In this document: positions 10,161 to 19,566 of the stretch, one piece after another
Position numbering within the stretch: the stretch's first letter is position 1
Layout: every line of letters starts with the position of its first letter
Assembly: GCA_958009055.1 (NCBI GenBank)
Contig: OY253650.1
Coordinates: 1,178,001-1,242,000, forward strand
DNA from: Choricystis sp. odSpoLacu1
Taxonomy: Eukaryota > Chlorophyta > Trebouxiophyceae
Direction of reading: 5' to 3'
DNA length: 64,000 nucleotides
The notes under the pieces: generated by a model
What the model saw: only the letters and a program-made list of their open reading frames with translations
Told to the model about the DNA's origin: nothing
The model's database searches: none
Translations under genes and position numbers: made by a program

Positions 10161-11237
10161 TCACGCCCCATACTTGCTGGCCCGCCCCAGCTTGAACGCC
10201 ACATCAGCCAGCACCGCCCCCGCGGCCGCCGCTGACAGCGCGCCCCCCGCTGCGGCCGCCGCCGGGTCGACCGCCGAGACTCCGTCGACGCGCGTCACGC
10301 CGACGCAACGGATGGCGATGAAGGCGGCGGACGTGGACAGGGGGATGGGCTCTCCCGCATCGTTCAGTTGGTAGGATTGGGGGGGGCGCAGGACGCCAGG
10401 GACGCTGGTGGGAGTGCCCCCAGGCGGCGGCAACCGCACGGCTGGGCCACCCAGCACCAGCACAGTGAGCACGGTGGAGGGCGAGGCCGGTAGGCGGGCC
10501 ACGGCTTGCAGGATGGTGTCTATGGTGGTGAGAGCGGCGGTGGTGGCGGCGGAGGTGGTGGTGGTGGTGGTGGCGGCGTCACCACCCTCGCCCCGACCCT
10601 CCGCGTCGCACACGTGCACCACCACCAGCTCCACGCCCTCCCGGTCACCGCCCCCGCCAGACGTTGACAAGGCGTGACTGCCGCCCAGCAGCTCGATCGC
10701 TGCTGCTGCCAGCGCCGCGCCCTCACTCCCGCGTGGCAGCACCCGCACCGCGTCCAGCGCCGCGGGGGCCAGGGCCGCCGCCACGCCAGCGTCCGTGGTG
10801 ACCAGGGCGGCAGACAGACAGTGGAAGCGGGCGGGCAGGGAGGGTGTCGGCTGGTTTGTGGGTGGAAGAGGGGAGGGACGTCGGCAGGCGGGTGACTCTC
10901 AACACCCACACTCTCCCCCCTTTTCTCTCTCTCTTCATTCTCTCACCTGGCCTGCACCCAGCACCACCTGCTCCAGCAGCGACCCCGCCCCCGCGGCCAG
11001 GCTCAGCACGCCTGTGCACCCAAGCCGCGCGACCGCGTCGGTGTGTGGGGCGACGGAACCTCCCACTGTCTCCTCCGTCAGCACGCCGTCTGCCAGCACC
11101 AGCACGCACTTGGGGGGCGGCTGCTGGCGGGCGGACGCCAGGTGGGGGGGCAGCGGGGTGGTGGAGGAGGGGGAGGGCAAGGGGTCGGCGCAGTCGAAGC
11201 AGTCGCACGGGTCGGGGCGGGGGCGAGGCCGAGGCAT
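10161..11237 (-). CDS. Conserved-looking protein of unknown function
   Basis: Two exons, 11237-10947 and 10850-10161, phase 0 junction (GGCCAG then CCGACA), give 326 residues. The N-terminus has a Pro/Arg stretch and a CxCxxC-like cluster (DPCDCFDC). KCVLVLADGVLTEET follows, then PHTDAVARLGCTGVLS, spaced somewhat like the first metal loop (LxDG) of alkaline-phosphatase/phosphoglycerate-mutase superfamily proteins, but the other metal ligands were not found. The C-terminal part has LLGGSHALST, TVLTVLVLGGPAV and RPPQSYQLNDAGEPIPL. No family is assigned with confidence. It shares a 224-bp head-to-head promoter region with WEE1. Confidence 0.65.
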
Positions 11238-11461
11238 GGCGGAGTGTGGGTGGGGATGAGGGTGTGTGCTGCTGCCCACGCGCCCCACACCGGCGCGGGA
11301 AGCGGGTCGCCAAACAATCGACCCTTGAAACTAAATCCGTCTGCGCGCGCTTTTCTGTTTTTTCCTCACTCTCTCTCCCGCAGCGTCGAAGAGCCACGCG
11401 CGCGGTGTGTGGGTGCAGCACACACACTCTCGCCCCCACTCTCCCACACACACAACCCACC
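11238..11461. promoter_or_regulatory. Bidirectional promoter region (unknown gene / WEE1)
   Basis: Only 224 bp separate the start codons of two divergent genes, so both promoters must lie here or overlap the genes. No TATA box seen. A pyrimidine-rich stretch near 11350-11390 is the only feature. Confidence 0.5.
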
Positions 11462-13192
11462 ATGCGCTCCACCAACGACGCCCCCCCTCCCTCCTTCCGC
11501 GGGCGGCTCACCTTTTCGCAGTGCGCGTCCCAGCCCACCGCCAGCCAGGCGCTGTCAGCGGCGCTGTCTGGGTGCTCGCTGAACAGTCAGGGCGGGAGTG
11601 GGGGTGGTGGCGACGCTCAGGCGCCCCCCCCCCCCGCCGCCGCCGCCGCGGTGGGGCGCGCCCCCGCCCCCGCTGCCGCCTCCCCTGGCCGCGGACGACG
11701 GGCCCGATGTGCCGCTGTCGCAGTTGGCGAGCCAGGTGCCGGACTCGGTGATGTTGGGGTGAGTGGAAGGTGGGGAGAGAGCTGGGGGAGAACCGAGAAA
11801 TGCGGCATTTCTTTTTTTTCGCGCGCACGACGCCTCCGTAACCCCCACCCGCCACTTCTCCCTCCCTCCAGCTCCCAAGACTTTCTGACGCCCGCCGAGC
11901 AGGCCCTGGACCCGCCTCCACCCGCTTTTGGCACCGCCCTCGGCCGCCACGCCCGCTCCCCCGCCGCCGCGCCGTCCCCGCTGCGCGGCGCGGCCAAGCG
12001 CGCGCGCGCGCCGCCGCGCGGCGTGCTGGCTGTTTCGACGCCCGCGCCCGACGGCGTCCTGCCGCCCAGCCACCTGAACCCGGCGGCCAGGCGTCGCCCT
12101 CCGGGGTCGCCCCCGGTGGCGCGCAACCCGTTTGTGGCGGCGACCGCGGCGAGCGCAGCGGCCGACGCGGTCGCGGCGGCAGCGACGACGCACCAGCAGC
12201 GCTGGCCCCTGGTGTCCCGGTACAGGACTGAGTACAGAGAGATCGCGACACTGGGGACTGGCGCGTTTGCGAGAGTCGTGAGAGCTGTGAACAGGCTCGA
12301 TGGGACAGAGTACGCAATTAAGCGCTCCCAGCGCGAAGTCTTTGCCCCGGCCGACGCGGCGCGCTGGCAGCTGGAGGCCGCCGCCCTGGCCGCCCTGGCC
12401 GCCCACCCGGGCATCGTGCGCTACTATGGCGCCTGGGCGGAGGCGGGGGCGGGGGGAGGGACGAACTTTTACATCGCGCTGGAGGCGTGTGGCGTGAGCG
12501 TAGGCACGCGGGCGGCCGTCGCGGGCGGTGCGGCACTCGCAGAGCCCGAAGTCGTCTCCATCGGTGCCCAAGCCGCCGCAGCCCTGGCCCACATGCATCG
12601 CTCCGGCGTGGCCCACATGGATGTCAAGCCCGACAACATGTTGACGGGGGCCAGGGACGAAGCGGTGATCAAACTCGGAGACCTGGGTCTCGCGGCCCCG
12701 CTCGGCGCCGACGCGGCGTCGCGCGCGCCCCTCGCCCCCGACGAAGGCGACTGCCGCTACGTCGCCCCTGAAGTGCTTGCCGGCACTGCGGACGCCACCT
12801 GCCTCGACAAAGCCGACGTGTTTGCGTTGGGAGCGTCTTTATACGAACTTGCTTCCGGCGCGCCGCTGCCGCGCGGCGGCGCGGCGTACCAAGATTTCCG
12901 CGCCGGCCGCGTCCGCCTGCTGCCGGGTGTCTCCACAGGCCTGCAGCGCGTCATGCGGGCCATGCTGGCACCGGCGCCGGGGGACAGACCCGCCGCGGCG
13001 GCGGTGGTGAGGATGCTGGGGAGGTTGGGAGGGGGTGGAGGTGGCGCCGCTCCGGCTGACGAAAACGTGGCCCCGCAGCCCGACACCGCCATGCAGGATG
13101 TGGCGGTCAAGCCAGTGGAGGCGGTGGCGCCCCCCGCCCCCGCGCGCCCAGCGGCGCCCGGGTTTGGGCGGCTCGAGCTGAGGCCAGCGTGA
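11462..13192 (+). CDS. WEE1: WEE1-type inhibitory kinase of CDKs
   Basis: Nuclear kinase that phosphorylates the inhibitory Tyr of cyclin-dependent kinases and delays mitosis. Two exons: 11462-11758 and 11872-13192. The N-terminal part is Ser/Gly/Pro-rich, disordered and holds a basic KRARAPPRG patch. The kinase starts at RYRTEYREIATLG; the glycine loop is GTGAFARV, the invariant Lys is in YAIKRS, and IVRYYGAWAE is Wee1-typical. The catalytic loop HMDVKPDN, GDLG (Wee1 form of DFG), EGDCRYVAPEVL and DKADVFALGASLYEL also match Wee1 rather than general kinases. Exon 1 is one base out of phase; the C-run 11624-11635 is the likely place, since PDVPLSQLASQVPDSV after it is in another frame. Confidence 0.88.
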   Translation: MRSTNDAPPPSFRGRLTFSQCASQPTASQALSAALSGCSLNSQGGSGGGGDAQAPPPPAAAAAVGRAPAPAAASPGRGRRARCAAVAVGEPGAGLGDVGVSGRWGESWGRTEKCGISFFSRARRLRNPHPPLLPPSSSQDFLTPAEQALDPPPPAFGTALGRHARSPAAAPSPLRGAAKRARAPPRGVLAVSTPAPDGVLPPSHLNPAARRRPPGSPPVARNPFVAATAASAAADAVAAAATTHQQRWPLVSRYRTEYREIATLGTGAFARVVRAVNRLDGTEYAIKRSQREVFAPADAARWQLEAAALAALAAHPGIVRYYGAWAEAGAGGGTNFYIALEACGVSVGTRAAVAGGAALAEPEVVSIGAQAAAALAHMHRSGVAHMDVKPDNMLTGARDEAVIKLGDLGLAAPLGADAASRAPLAPDEGDCRYVAPEVLAGTADATCLDKADVFALGASLYELASGAPLPRGGAAYQDFRAGRVRLLPGVSTGLQRVMRAMLAPAPGDRPAAAAVVRMLGRLGGGGGGAAPADENVAPQPDTAMQDVAVKPVEAVAPPAPARPAAPGFGRLELRPA

Positions 13193-13287
13193 GGAGAGAG
13201 GGAGATGGTTTTCTTCCTCTGCCCCCCCTCCCGCCCCCCTGTTGATGTTTTTTTGATGTTTTGTTTCTTTTACTCTGCCGCCGTCTG

Positions 13288-13288
<1 letters not shown>

Positions 13289-13324
<36 letters not shown>
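13289..13324. repeat. TG microsatellite
   Basis: About 18 TG units in the WEE1 3' flank, about 110 bp before the LYR gene. Confidence 0.9.
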
Positions 13325-13325
<1 letters not shown>

Positions 13326-13433
13326 TGATCGGTAGACTTCAACCGCCCCCGCGGGGGTGTGACCCCCTTGTCGAAACGTGTCCCTTCCGTCGAGCCTCAC
13401 ACTCTCGCCGCCCGCATTCTTTCTCCTTTGCAC

Positions 13434-13999
13434 ATGTCAAAAGAAGTCGCGTCCTTCACCGTACAAAAACTGTACCGCGACTGCCTGCGCCTCGCTGATT
13501 ACGTGGCAACACAGGTGTGTGTGGCGGGGAGGTGGGGAGAATGCAGGCGGGCTAGTCTTTTTTTTACCGGCATGCGTGTCGGGTGCCAGCGGCACACACC
13601 ATGCACGCACGCGTCTCTGACGGAAGGACGCGTGGGTGACAGTGGTGTGAGCCTTCCCAGCTGTCGACGAAAAGCGCCACGTGTCGAGGGAGGAGGACAG
13701 AGGCGAGAGCGGGGGATGGGGACCGCAGCCGTCGCGGCGGCCCGACACCTCTCCGCTGTTTGTCCACACACTCACCACCACTCCCCCACCACCGAACTCC
13801 CTAGGGCGGCAACCGCACCCACCTGCGCCGCTCCGTGCGCGACCAGTTCAAGCGCAACGCGGCCCTGACCGACGCGTCCGCGATCCAAGCCGCCAAAGCG
13901 GCCGCCGTGCGGGGCCTGTCCAACTTCATGTTCCACGAGGCTCAACGCCTGGCCTCAGCAGACGCGGCCGGTGTGGGTGACCCTAAGAACGACGGGTGA
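13434..13999 (+). CDS. LYR-motif (complex1_LYR) protein
   Basis: Two exons, 13434-13514 and 13805-13999, phase 0, give 91 residues. The N-terminal helix carries LYRDCLRLADY, fitting the LYR motif of small mitochondrial assembly factors and Fe-S/acyl-carrier adaptors. A downstream Phe (RDQFKRNA) and the helix AKAAAVRGLSNFMFHEAQRLAS complete the usual three-helix bundle. The exact member (respiratory complex subunit versus assembly factor) cannot be set. Its stop lies only 19 bp before the proposed start of the Der GTPase on the same strand. Confidence 0.82.
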
Positions 14000-14018
14000 A
14001 GAAGAAGAGAAGAGAAAA

Positions 14019-16012
14019 ATGCGGGTGATTACGACACGCGCAACGACACTGGCGGCGCACCCCCCCCCCACACCGCGCCCTGCTGCGCCCCGTATGCCGC
14101 GCCGCGCCACCACCGTCACTATCAAACGCACCTGCTGCGTGGCTGTTGCTGCCGCCCGCGACGACGCTGACGCCGATGACGACGCTTTCGCCGCCGACAC
14201 ACTCTCCGACGCCGACCGCGCCGCCCTCGACGCGGAGGCGGTGGCCGTCGCAGCCTTCCTCGAGGAAGCTGTGGAAGCCCAGGGCGGTGTGCTGGTGGAT
14301 GGCGAGAGCGATGAAGACGACTTCTCCTCCTCCGCCCCCACCACCCCGCGCACCCCGCTGCGCGACCTCCCCCGCGTCGCCCTCATCGGCCGCCCTAATG
14401 TCGGCAAGTCGGCCTTGTTCAACCGTCTTCTAGGCACCCGCGCCGCCATCGTGCACGATTTCCCCGGCGTCACGCGGGACGCCCTCTGCGCACGTGCTTC
14501 GTGGCGCGGCCGCGACTTTGCCCTCGTCGACACCGGCGGCCTCATGGCGGACGCCGCCTCCCTGCCCGGCGCGGCGGGGGCGGCCGCCATGGCGGCGATC
14601 ACGGCGGCCGGCCTGCCGGCAGCTGTCGAGCGAGCCACCGCGGCTGCAGTGGCGGACGCTGACGCCGTGGTGATCGTGGGAGACGCTGAAGCCGGCCTCA
14701 CTCCAGGCGAAGCCGACATTCTGGCCTGGCTGAGGCGGGAGCACGCCCGCGTCCCCACCCTGCTGGCCGTCAATAAGTGCGACAACAGTGTGCGTGGGTC
14801 GGATGCAGTCGCCGAGTTTTGGAGCGCGGGCGTCGAACCGTGGCCAGTGTCTGCCATCTCTGGATCCGGCACAGGTGACCTGCTGGACGCGGTGCTGGAC
14901 GCGTTGCCCGAGACTCGCCCCAAACGCAAATCGTCGGCAGGCGACGTCGGCATCGACGACGCGTGGTGGGAGGACGAAGGCCGCGGCCCCGACGACGACG
15001 ACGCTGCGCGCCCGCTGCGCGTCGCCATCGTGGGCCGGCCGAATGCTGGCAAATCGTCTTTACTCAATGCTCTCACCGGCACCGACCGCGCCATCGTGTC
15101 TGAAGTCGCCGGCACGACGCGCGACGCGTTGGACGCGCGGGTGACCGCACCGGATGGTTCGACAGTCATCCTCATCGACACCGCCGGCGTCCGCCGCCGC
15201 ACCGCGGTCGCGGGGTCGCCCGACGGCGCGGAGAAGCTGTCCGTGGGGCGCGCCCTGGCCGCCCTGCGGCGGTGCGATGTGGCGGTGTTGGTGGTGGACG
15301 CGGCCGCGTGTTCGCAGGGCGGGCGGTTTGTGGCAACCACCCAAGATTTCAGGCTGGCTGAGCTTATTGCGGCCGCGGGGCGGGGGTGCGTCATCGTGCT
15401 GAACAAGTGGGACGCGGTGCCGGATCGTGGGGTAGGTTGGGAGCAGGGAGGTGGGGAGGAGTGGTTGGTGGCGCACCCCTCTCTTTGGCGCTCCAAACTC
15501 ACACAACCCCCCCTTCTCCTCCCCAGCCATCCACCGTTTCTGACTTTGAAACCATAGTCCGCTCCTCCCTGCGTCCCGTGGAGTGGGCCCTCATCACGCA
15601 CGCGTCTGCGACTGCCAAGCGCCGCATGCCTCAAGTCCTGACCGCGGCCCAAACCGCGGGCGCTGAACACGCGCGCCGACTGTCCACCGCCACCCTGAAC
15701 CTGGTGGTGCGGGACGCGGTGACGTACCGGGGGCCGCCGGGGACTAAAGGGTCACCGAAGAAGGGGAGGGTGTACTATGCGACCCAACCCACGACGCGCC
15801 CGCCCACGTTCGTCTTATTCGTCAACAATCCCACCCTCTTCCCCGACGACTACCGGCGCTACATCGAGCGCACGATCCGGGCGGCGGCCGGGTTCAAGGG
15901 GAGCGCGGTGCGGGTGGTGTGGCGGGGCAAGCCCAAGGTGGAGCGGAAGGAGGGGAGGTGGGAGGAACGAGGGGGGGGAAGGCAGGGGGGGGAGAGGAGG
16001 CGGGCGAAATGA
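14019..16012 (+). CDS. Der/EngA double GTPase, probably plastid
   Basis: GTPase with two tandem G domains that acts in assembly of the large subunit of bacterial-type ribosomes. Two exons, 14019-15431 and 15527-16012, phase 0, give 632 residues. The N-terminal about 120 residues are transit-like then acidic. G domain 1: GRPNVGKS (about 125), DTGG, NKCD. G domain 2: GRPNAGKS (about 340), DTAG, NKWD. The C-terminal KH-like domain reads YRGPPGTKG, FVLFVNNP, YRRYIERTIRAAAGFKGSAVRVVWRGK. The usual Der length is about 490; the surplus is the leader, a DDDD-rich linker between G domains and a basic tail. An internal ATG at 14092 is an alternative start. Loss of thylakoid or ribosome function in plastids is the expected defect class. 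Confidence 0.92.
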
Positions 16013-16156
16013 TTTGGGAGAGGCTGTGTTTTTTTTGTGTGCGTGCAAGCGTGATGAAAGCAGGCGGCCAGACGACAGGAGGAGAGGAAAAGCGAAACGA
16101 CGTCGCCTCGTGGCCGTCCACACACACACAGCCCGCCCAATTTCGCCTTGCCCCCA

Positions 16157-16886
16157 ATGCTTCCCGCCCCCTGGCTCGCCCCCCTCTCCCGCGCCCTGGA
16201 CGCCAGTCTGGGCGCCTCCCCCGCCGCCCGCTACCTGCAGGTGGCCACCGTGCGCTCCGATGGGAGGCCCGCGGTGCGCACCGTCGTGTTTCGCGGCTGG
16301 TTTGAGGGGGGGCGGGGGCCGAGGCTGGGGTTTGTGACGGATGCTCGGTGAGTGTGTGGGAGGGGGTGCAGGTGGTCGGGCAGGTGGTTTGGGGGCGTGT
16401 GGATCGCACGGGGAAGAGGGGATCACCACCGACCCACCCCACCCCACGCCAACCCCCAGCACTGAAAAAGTCGCTCAAGCCGCCACAACCCCTGCCGCCG
16501 AAGCCTGCTGGTACTTTCGCGAGACGCGGGACCAGTTCCGGCTGGCGGGCACGCTGACGATTGTGGATGGAGGCAACGCCGACGGCGCGGCCGCGTGGGC
16601 ACGGCTGTCGCCATCGGCGCGCGAGTGGAACGCGGGGCCGGCGCCCGGGGAGGTGAAGGGTGGAGGTGTGGGTGAGGAGGTGACGACGACGTCGGCGCCA
16701 GCGGCAGAGGCTGGAGGGGGTGGTGGTGACGCCGTCGCAACCACCACCACAACCCCACCACACAAACACTTCCGCTTAGTGCTCCTCGACATAGACTCCG
16801 TGGACCATGTGGCGTTGGAGAGCGATCGGCGGTGGCGGCACCGGCTGGCGGGCGAGGAGTGGGAGACGGTGGAGGTGAATCCTTGA
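16157..16886 (+). CDS. Alr4036-type FMN-binding split-barrel protein (PNPOx-like)
   Basis: Two exons, 16157-16347 and 16460-16886, encode 205 residues. The start APWLAPLSRALDASLG, then ARYLQVATVRSDGRPAVRTVVFRG, matches the pyridoxamine-phosphate-oxidase/FMN-binding split barrel. CWYFRETRDQFRLAGTL is the second strand block characteristic of the Alr4036 subfamily. The C-terminus HFRLVLLDIDSVDHVAL and WETVEVNP is the dimer strand plus W-x-x-x-x-NP end. A Gly/Thr-rich loop of about 40 residues precedes it. A flavin oxidase role in vitamin B6 or another substrate is possible; the substrate is not known. It follows the Der gene by 144 bp on the same strand. Confidence 0.85.
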
Positions 16887-17544
16887 TGTTGATTTTGATG
16901 TTTTTTTTTTAGAGGTCGGAGACTGCAAAAAGAAAAAGTGTCACGCCCAATCGACGCCGCGAAACGTGGCGCGTACCCCTGCCCCCCGCGTCGCCATGAT
17001 GGTGAGTCGCTTGCTGCGCAATTCCGCTCTGCCGGTGTCGAGAGAGTGAACGCGAAAGGGGAACGGGCGGGGGGGGGCTGCGTTTCGTTTGCATGCGTGT
17101 CCCATGCGCGGGGTGGTGTCCACACACCGCGCTCGCCCCGCGCTCCCCCCGCCTCAAGCCCGTGTGTCGTGGGGTGTCTTGCTTTGTGCGTGAGGCAGGG
17201 GAACGAGGCGAGGCTGTGGGCGGTGGCTCACTGTCCCCACCTGTGATTTCAACAGTGATTTCGCCGCCGCGCACGCCCTCCAGCCCCCGCCCCCCCCGCG
17301 GCGGGCGCCCCCAACCCCGCCGTGGCAGCGGCGCCTGCTCCATCAGACCCACGCCACCAGCAAGAAGCCAACCGACGCGTGTCGTGCGGGGTTTGTGGGG
17401 GAAGGGAAGCGGAGCCTGTCACGCACTCAGAAATACAAAAACAAAAATCAAGTCATCTCACGCTCTCTCTTCTTTTCATTTCCCCCTCCCCTTCTCACTG
17501 CAGCCAGCACAGCAACCGCGCAACAGCGCAGCGCAAAAAAAAAT
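16887..17544. other. Intergenic region before tRNA-Trp
   Basis: No firm gene. ATGATG followed by GTGAGT near 16996 and an acceptor-like TTTCAACAG near 17255 could form a short spliced gene, but none of the three downstream frames resembles a known protein. Confidence 0.35.
17535..17543 (-). terminator. Pol III poly-T terminator of tRNA-Trp
   Basis: Nine consecutive T on the minus strand, directly after the discriminator base and one A. Confidence 0.8.
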
Positions 17545-17689
17545 TGAGCCCAAAGTGATTTGAACACTTGACCTGCCGCTTTCTGCTGCGTTTGTGTTAG
17601 AATCGACCGGGTACGCACCCCGCCCCGAGAGGTGGGGGGTGCTCCATAAACAACTGGAGGCGGCCGCTCTACCGCTGAGCTATAGGCCC
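17545..17689 (-). tRNA. trnW-CCA: tRNA-Trp (CCA) with 73-nt intron
   Basis: The minus strand folds as a tRNA. Acceptor GGGCCTA pairs with TGGGCTC through two G-U pairs. The D arm is GCTC-AGCGGTA-GAGC, the anticodon stem GCCGC/GCGGC, and the T arm AAGTG-TTCAAAT-CACTT. The anticodon loop CTCCAGA gives CCA, reading UGG. An intron of 73 nt (17653-17581) sits after the base 3' of the anticodon, the canonical nuclear tRNA intron site. Mature length is 72 nt, CCA is not encoded, and a run of nine T (17543-17535) follows as a Pol III terminator. Confidence 0.9.
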
Positions 17690-18024
17690 AAAGCGATGTC
17701 AAAGTGGAATTTTTGGGGCTATATTAACTGTTACAAGGGGGGTTGCCGGGTCAAACCCCGGGGGTCAGGGTTAGGGTTAGGGGAGAAGAAGCCGACGCGT
17801 GCCAAAAACTCGCCCTCCAAACCTCTCCTTCTCCTGGTCTGGGCGCCCCACCGCGGTCTGTGCCCCAACGCGCACCGCACATCCGTCACCGACACTCCCA
17901 TCCTCACCGAGGCCCCCCCCCCATCCTCACCGAGGACTGACCTCACCACCGCCCGTCACTGCCATTTGATCAAGGTACAATTTCCGCAGCCGCCCCAGCG
18001 CCGCGTGCCGCCGTCCGCTGCCGT
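17690..18024. other. Region between tRNA-Trp and F-box relic, with short telomere-like repeat
   Basis: Contains GGGTTAGGGTTAGGGG at about 17768-17783 and a 15-bp direct repeat CCATCCTCACCGAGG at 17898 and 17921. A donor-like GTGAGT on the minus strand at about 18050 suggests the F-box gene once continued here, but no coding continuation was identified. Confidence 0.4.
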
Positions 18025-18521
18025 TTATGCGAGCACCATTCGAAACTCACTTGTGTCAGAGCACGATGTGATGGGGGCAACGCATCGCACAATGGATTGC
18101 TGGCAACAGATAGTGATTCGCAGCTCAGACAGCGAGCGCCGTAGGTCGGGGTTGCCACCAACCAGACTGACCAAGACGCGTGGCTCACGCATGGTGTGGA
18201 GCACATCCGTATTCCACGCGATCATCTCTTTTTTGCAATCGATGATGACATATTTGACGGCGGCCGGGTAGCGGAGGCACACACCGTGCTCGTCGGCCAC
18301 CTTGTCCGCGCAAACCTTCACAAAACCGCACTCGCCAGTCACGCCCAGTCGGCCACAGGACGCCAGTGGCGGCACACGGAGCGCAGGGTCAGGTGGTCGC
18401 CTTGGGGGGGGGCGGGCGCATTGATGGTGGGGAGGTCACCCTCTTCAAACACGCGCCCAAAAATTTCGTGCAGCATGTCGTCCGGCAGTTGGTCAATGAT
18501 GACGGGGGCGTCGTCAGCCAT
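18025..18521 (-). pseudogene. F-box gene, frame-broken or decayed
   Basis: The minus-strand frame from ATG 18521 begins MADDAPVIIDQLPDDMLHEIFGRV, an F-box opening (LPDDMLHEIF), and continues to LRSVCRHWRPVADWA before a stop at 18339. A second frame, from about 18365 to 18025, has ordinary protein composition (CGFVKVCADKVADEHG, KKEMIAWNTDVLHTM, LVSLVGGNPDLRRS) and may be the rest of the same protein after a shift of one or two bases. It ends near a GTGAGT donor, so further exons may be missing. F-box proteins link substrates to SCF ligases through Skp1. RBX1, another SCF/CRL part, is its divergent neighbour, but this may be chance. Confidence 0.5.
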
Positions 18522-19025
18522 GGCGTGGGTGTGTGGGTTTGGGTCGGAAGGCGCGGGTTGGGTGTGGATGTCGGCGGGTGGGTGGGGTGATGAGTGGGTG
18601 CGAGTAACGGCGAGCGAAGAGTGCGAGAGCGAGGCTCGCTGTTTTTTCCCTCACTTTCTTATCGCTGTTTTTTAACAGCGCGTCCTCCCTCCCCTGTGTC
18701 CACCCCACCCCGCGCCCCGCAGCGCGCAGGCGCCACCCCAGGTGAGAGAGAGGGTGTGAGGGCGCCCCGAGGCCACGCGCGTGCGGCGCGGCCGTGCGGG
18801 CGCGACCCCCCCATTGCGACGCCACCTCGGGTCGGGCGGGTCGCGCCCGACCCGACCACGCTGGCCGCGGTGGAAGGGGGCACAGAGGCGGCAGAGAGAG
18901 ACAGGAGGGAGGAGAGATGGGGAGAGGCGGCGGCGTGTGTTTCTGTTTCCCGAAGCGGGGAGGCGCGATGGCCGACCTCCCTCTCTCTTCCTTCCCGCAG
19001 ACACCAACCCACCAACCCCAACACT
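18522..19025. other. Intergenic region F-box relic / RBX1
   Basis: Head-to-head spacer. GC-rich with no recognised motif; it should include the RBX1 promoter and 5' leader. Confidence 0.45.
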
Positions 19026-19445
19026 ATGGCCGACGCCTCCGCCATGGACGTCGAACCCGCCCCCTCCGCCGCCGCCGCCAAGGGCAAGGCCAAGGCGGGC
19101 GCCCCGCCCGCGCCCCTCCCGCCCGGCACCAAGCGCTTTGAAGTGAAAAAGTGGAACGCGGTGGCCATGTGGTCGTGGGCTATCACCACCGACACGTGCG
19201 CCATCTGCCGCAACAACCTGTACGAACCCTCCATCGAGTACCAGGCCAACCCGACGGGCGACGCCGACCACCCGGGCCTGAGCATCGCGTGGGGCGCGTG
19301 CTCGCACGTGTTCCACCTCGACTGCATCCAGCGCTGGCTCAAGACGCGGTCCGCGTGCCCCCTGTGCAACAAGGAGTGGGATTTTGCCAAGATCGAGAAG
19401 ATTCTGCCTGATGGGGGGGCGCCGGGCGGTGGTGGTGGGGCGTGA
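19026..19445 (+). CDS. RBX1: RBX1/ROC1, RING-H2 subunit of cullin-RING ligases
   Basis: Single exon, 139 residues. RBX1 recruits the E2 to the cullin C-terminus and supports neddylation; it acts in cytosol and nucleus. A variable Ala/Pro/Lys leader of about 35 residues precedes the conserved cullin-binding strand KRFEVKKWNAVAMWSWAI. The RING-H2 zinc ligands follow: CAICRNNL, the YQANPTG insert, CSHVFHLDCIQRWLKT and CPLCNKEWDF. The human protein is 108 residues; the extra length is the leader and a Gly-rich tail. The start is the first ATG in frame and gives MADASAMDVEP. Confidence 0.95.
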   Translation: MADASAMDVEPAPSAAAAKGKAKAGAPPAPLPPGTKRFEVKKWNAVAMWSWAITTDTCAICRNNLYEPSIEYQANPTGDADHPGLSIAWGACSHVFHLDCIQRWLKTRSACPLCNKEWDFAKIEKILPDGGAPGGGGGA

Positions 19446-19566
19446 AGAGGAAAGAGTGTGGGTGCAGCTTTTTTTCCTTCCTTCCCCGCCCTTTTCCCCC
19501 TTTTTTCACACGCACTGCCGCATGCAAACAACAACAGACAACTCACATCACGCACGCTACATCGTT

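Noticed and set aside
10935..11237. Firm assignment of the 10.2-11.2 kb gene as a cofactor-independent phosphoglycerate mutase
   Set aside because: Only the first LxDG-like block is similar; the remaining metal-binding motifs are missing.
10844..11461. Long open frame continuing upstream of the WEE1 ATG
   Set aside because: It runs antisense through the coding exon and intron of the minus-strand gene and has no WEE1-like content. GC-rich DNA has few stops.
17741..17775. Second tRNA-like hairpin (GCCGGGTCAAACCCCGG)
   Set aside because: It resembles a T arm, but the loop lacks the TTC start and no D arm, anticodon arm or acceptor partner was found nearby.
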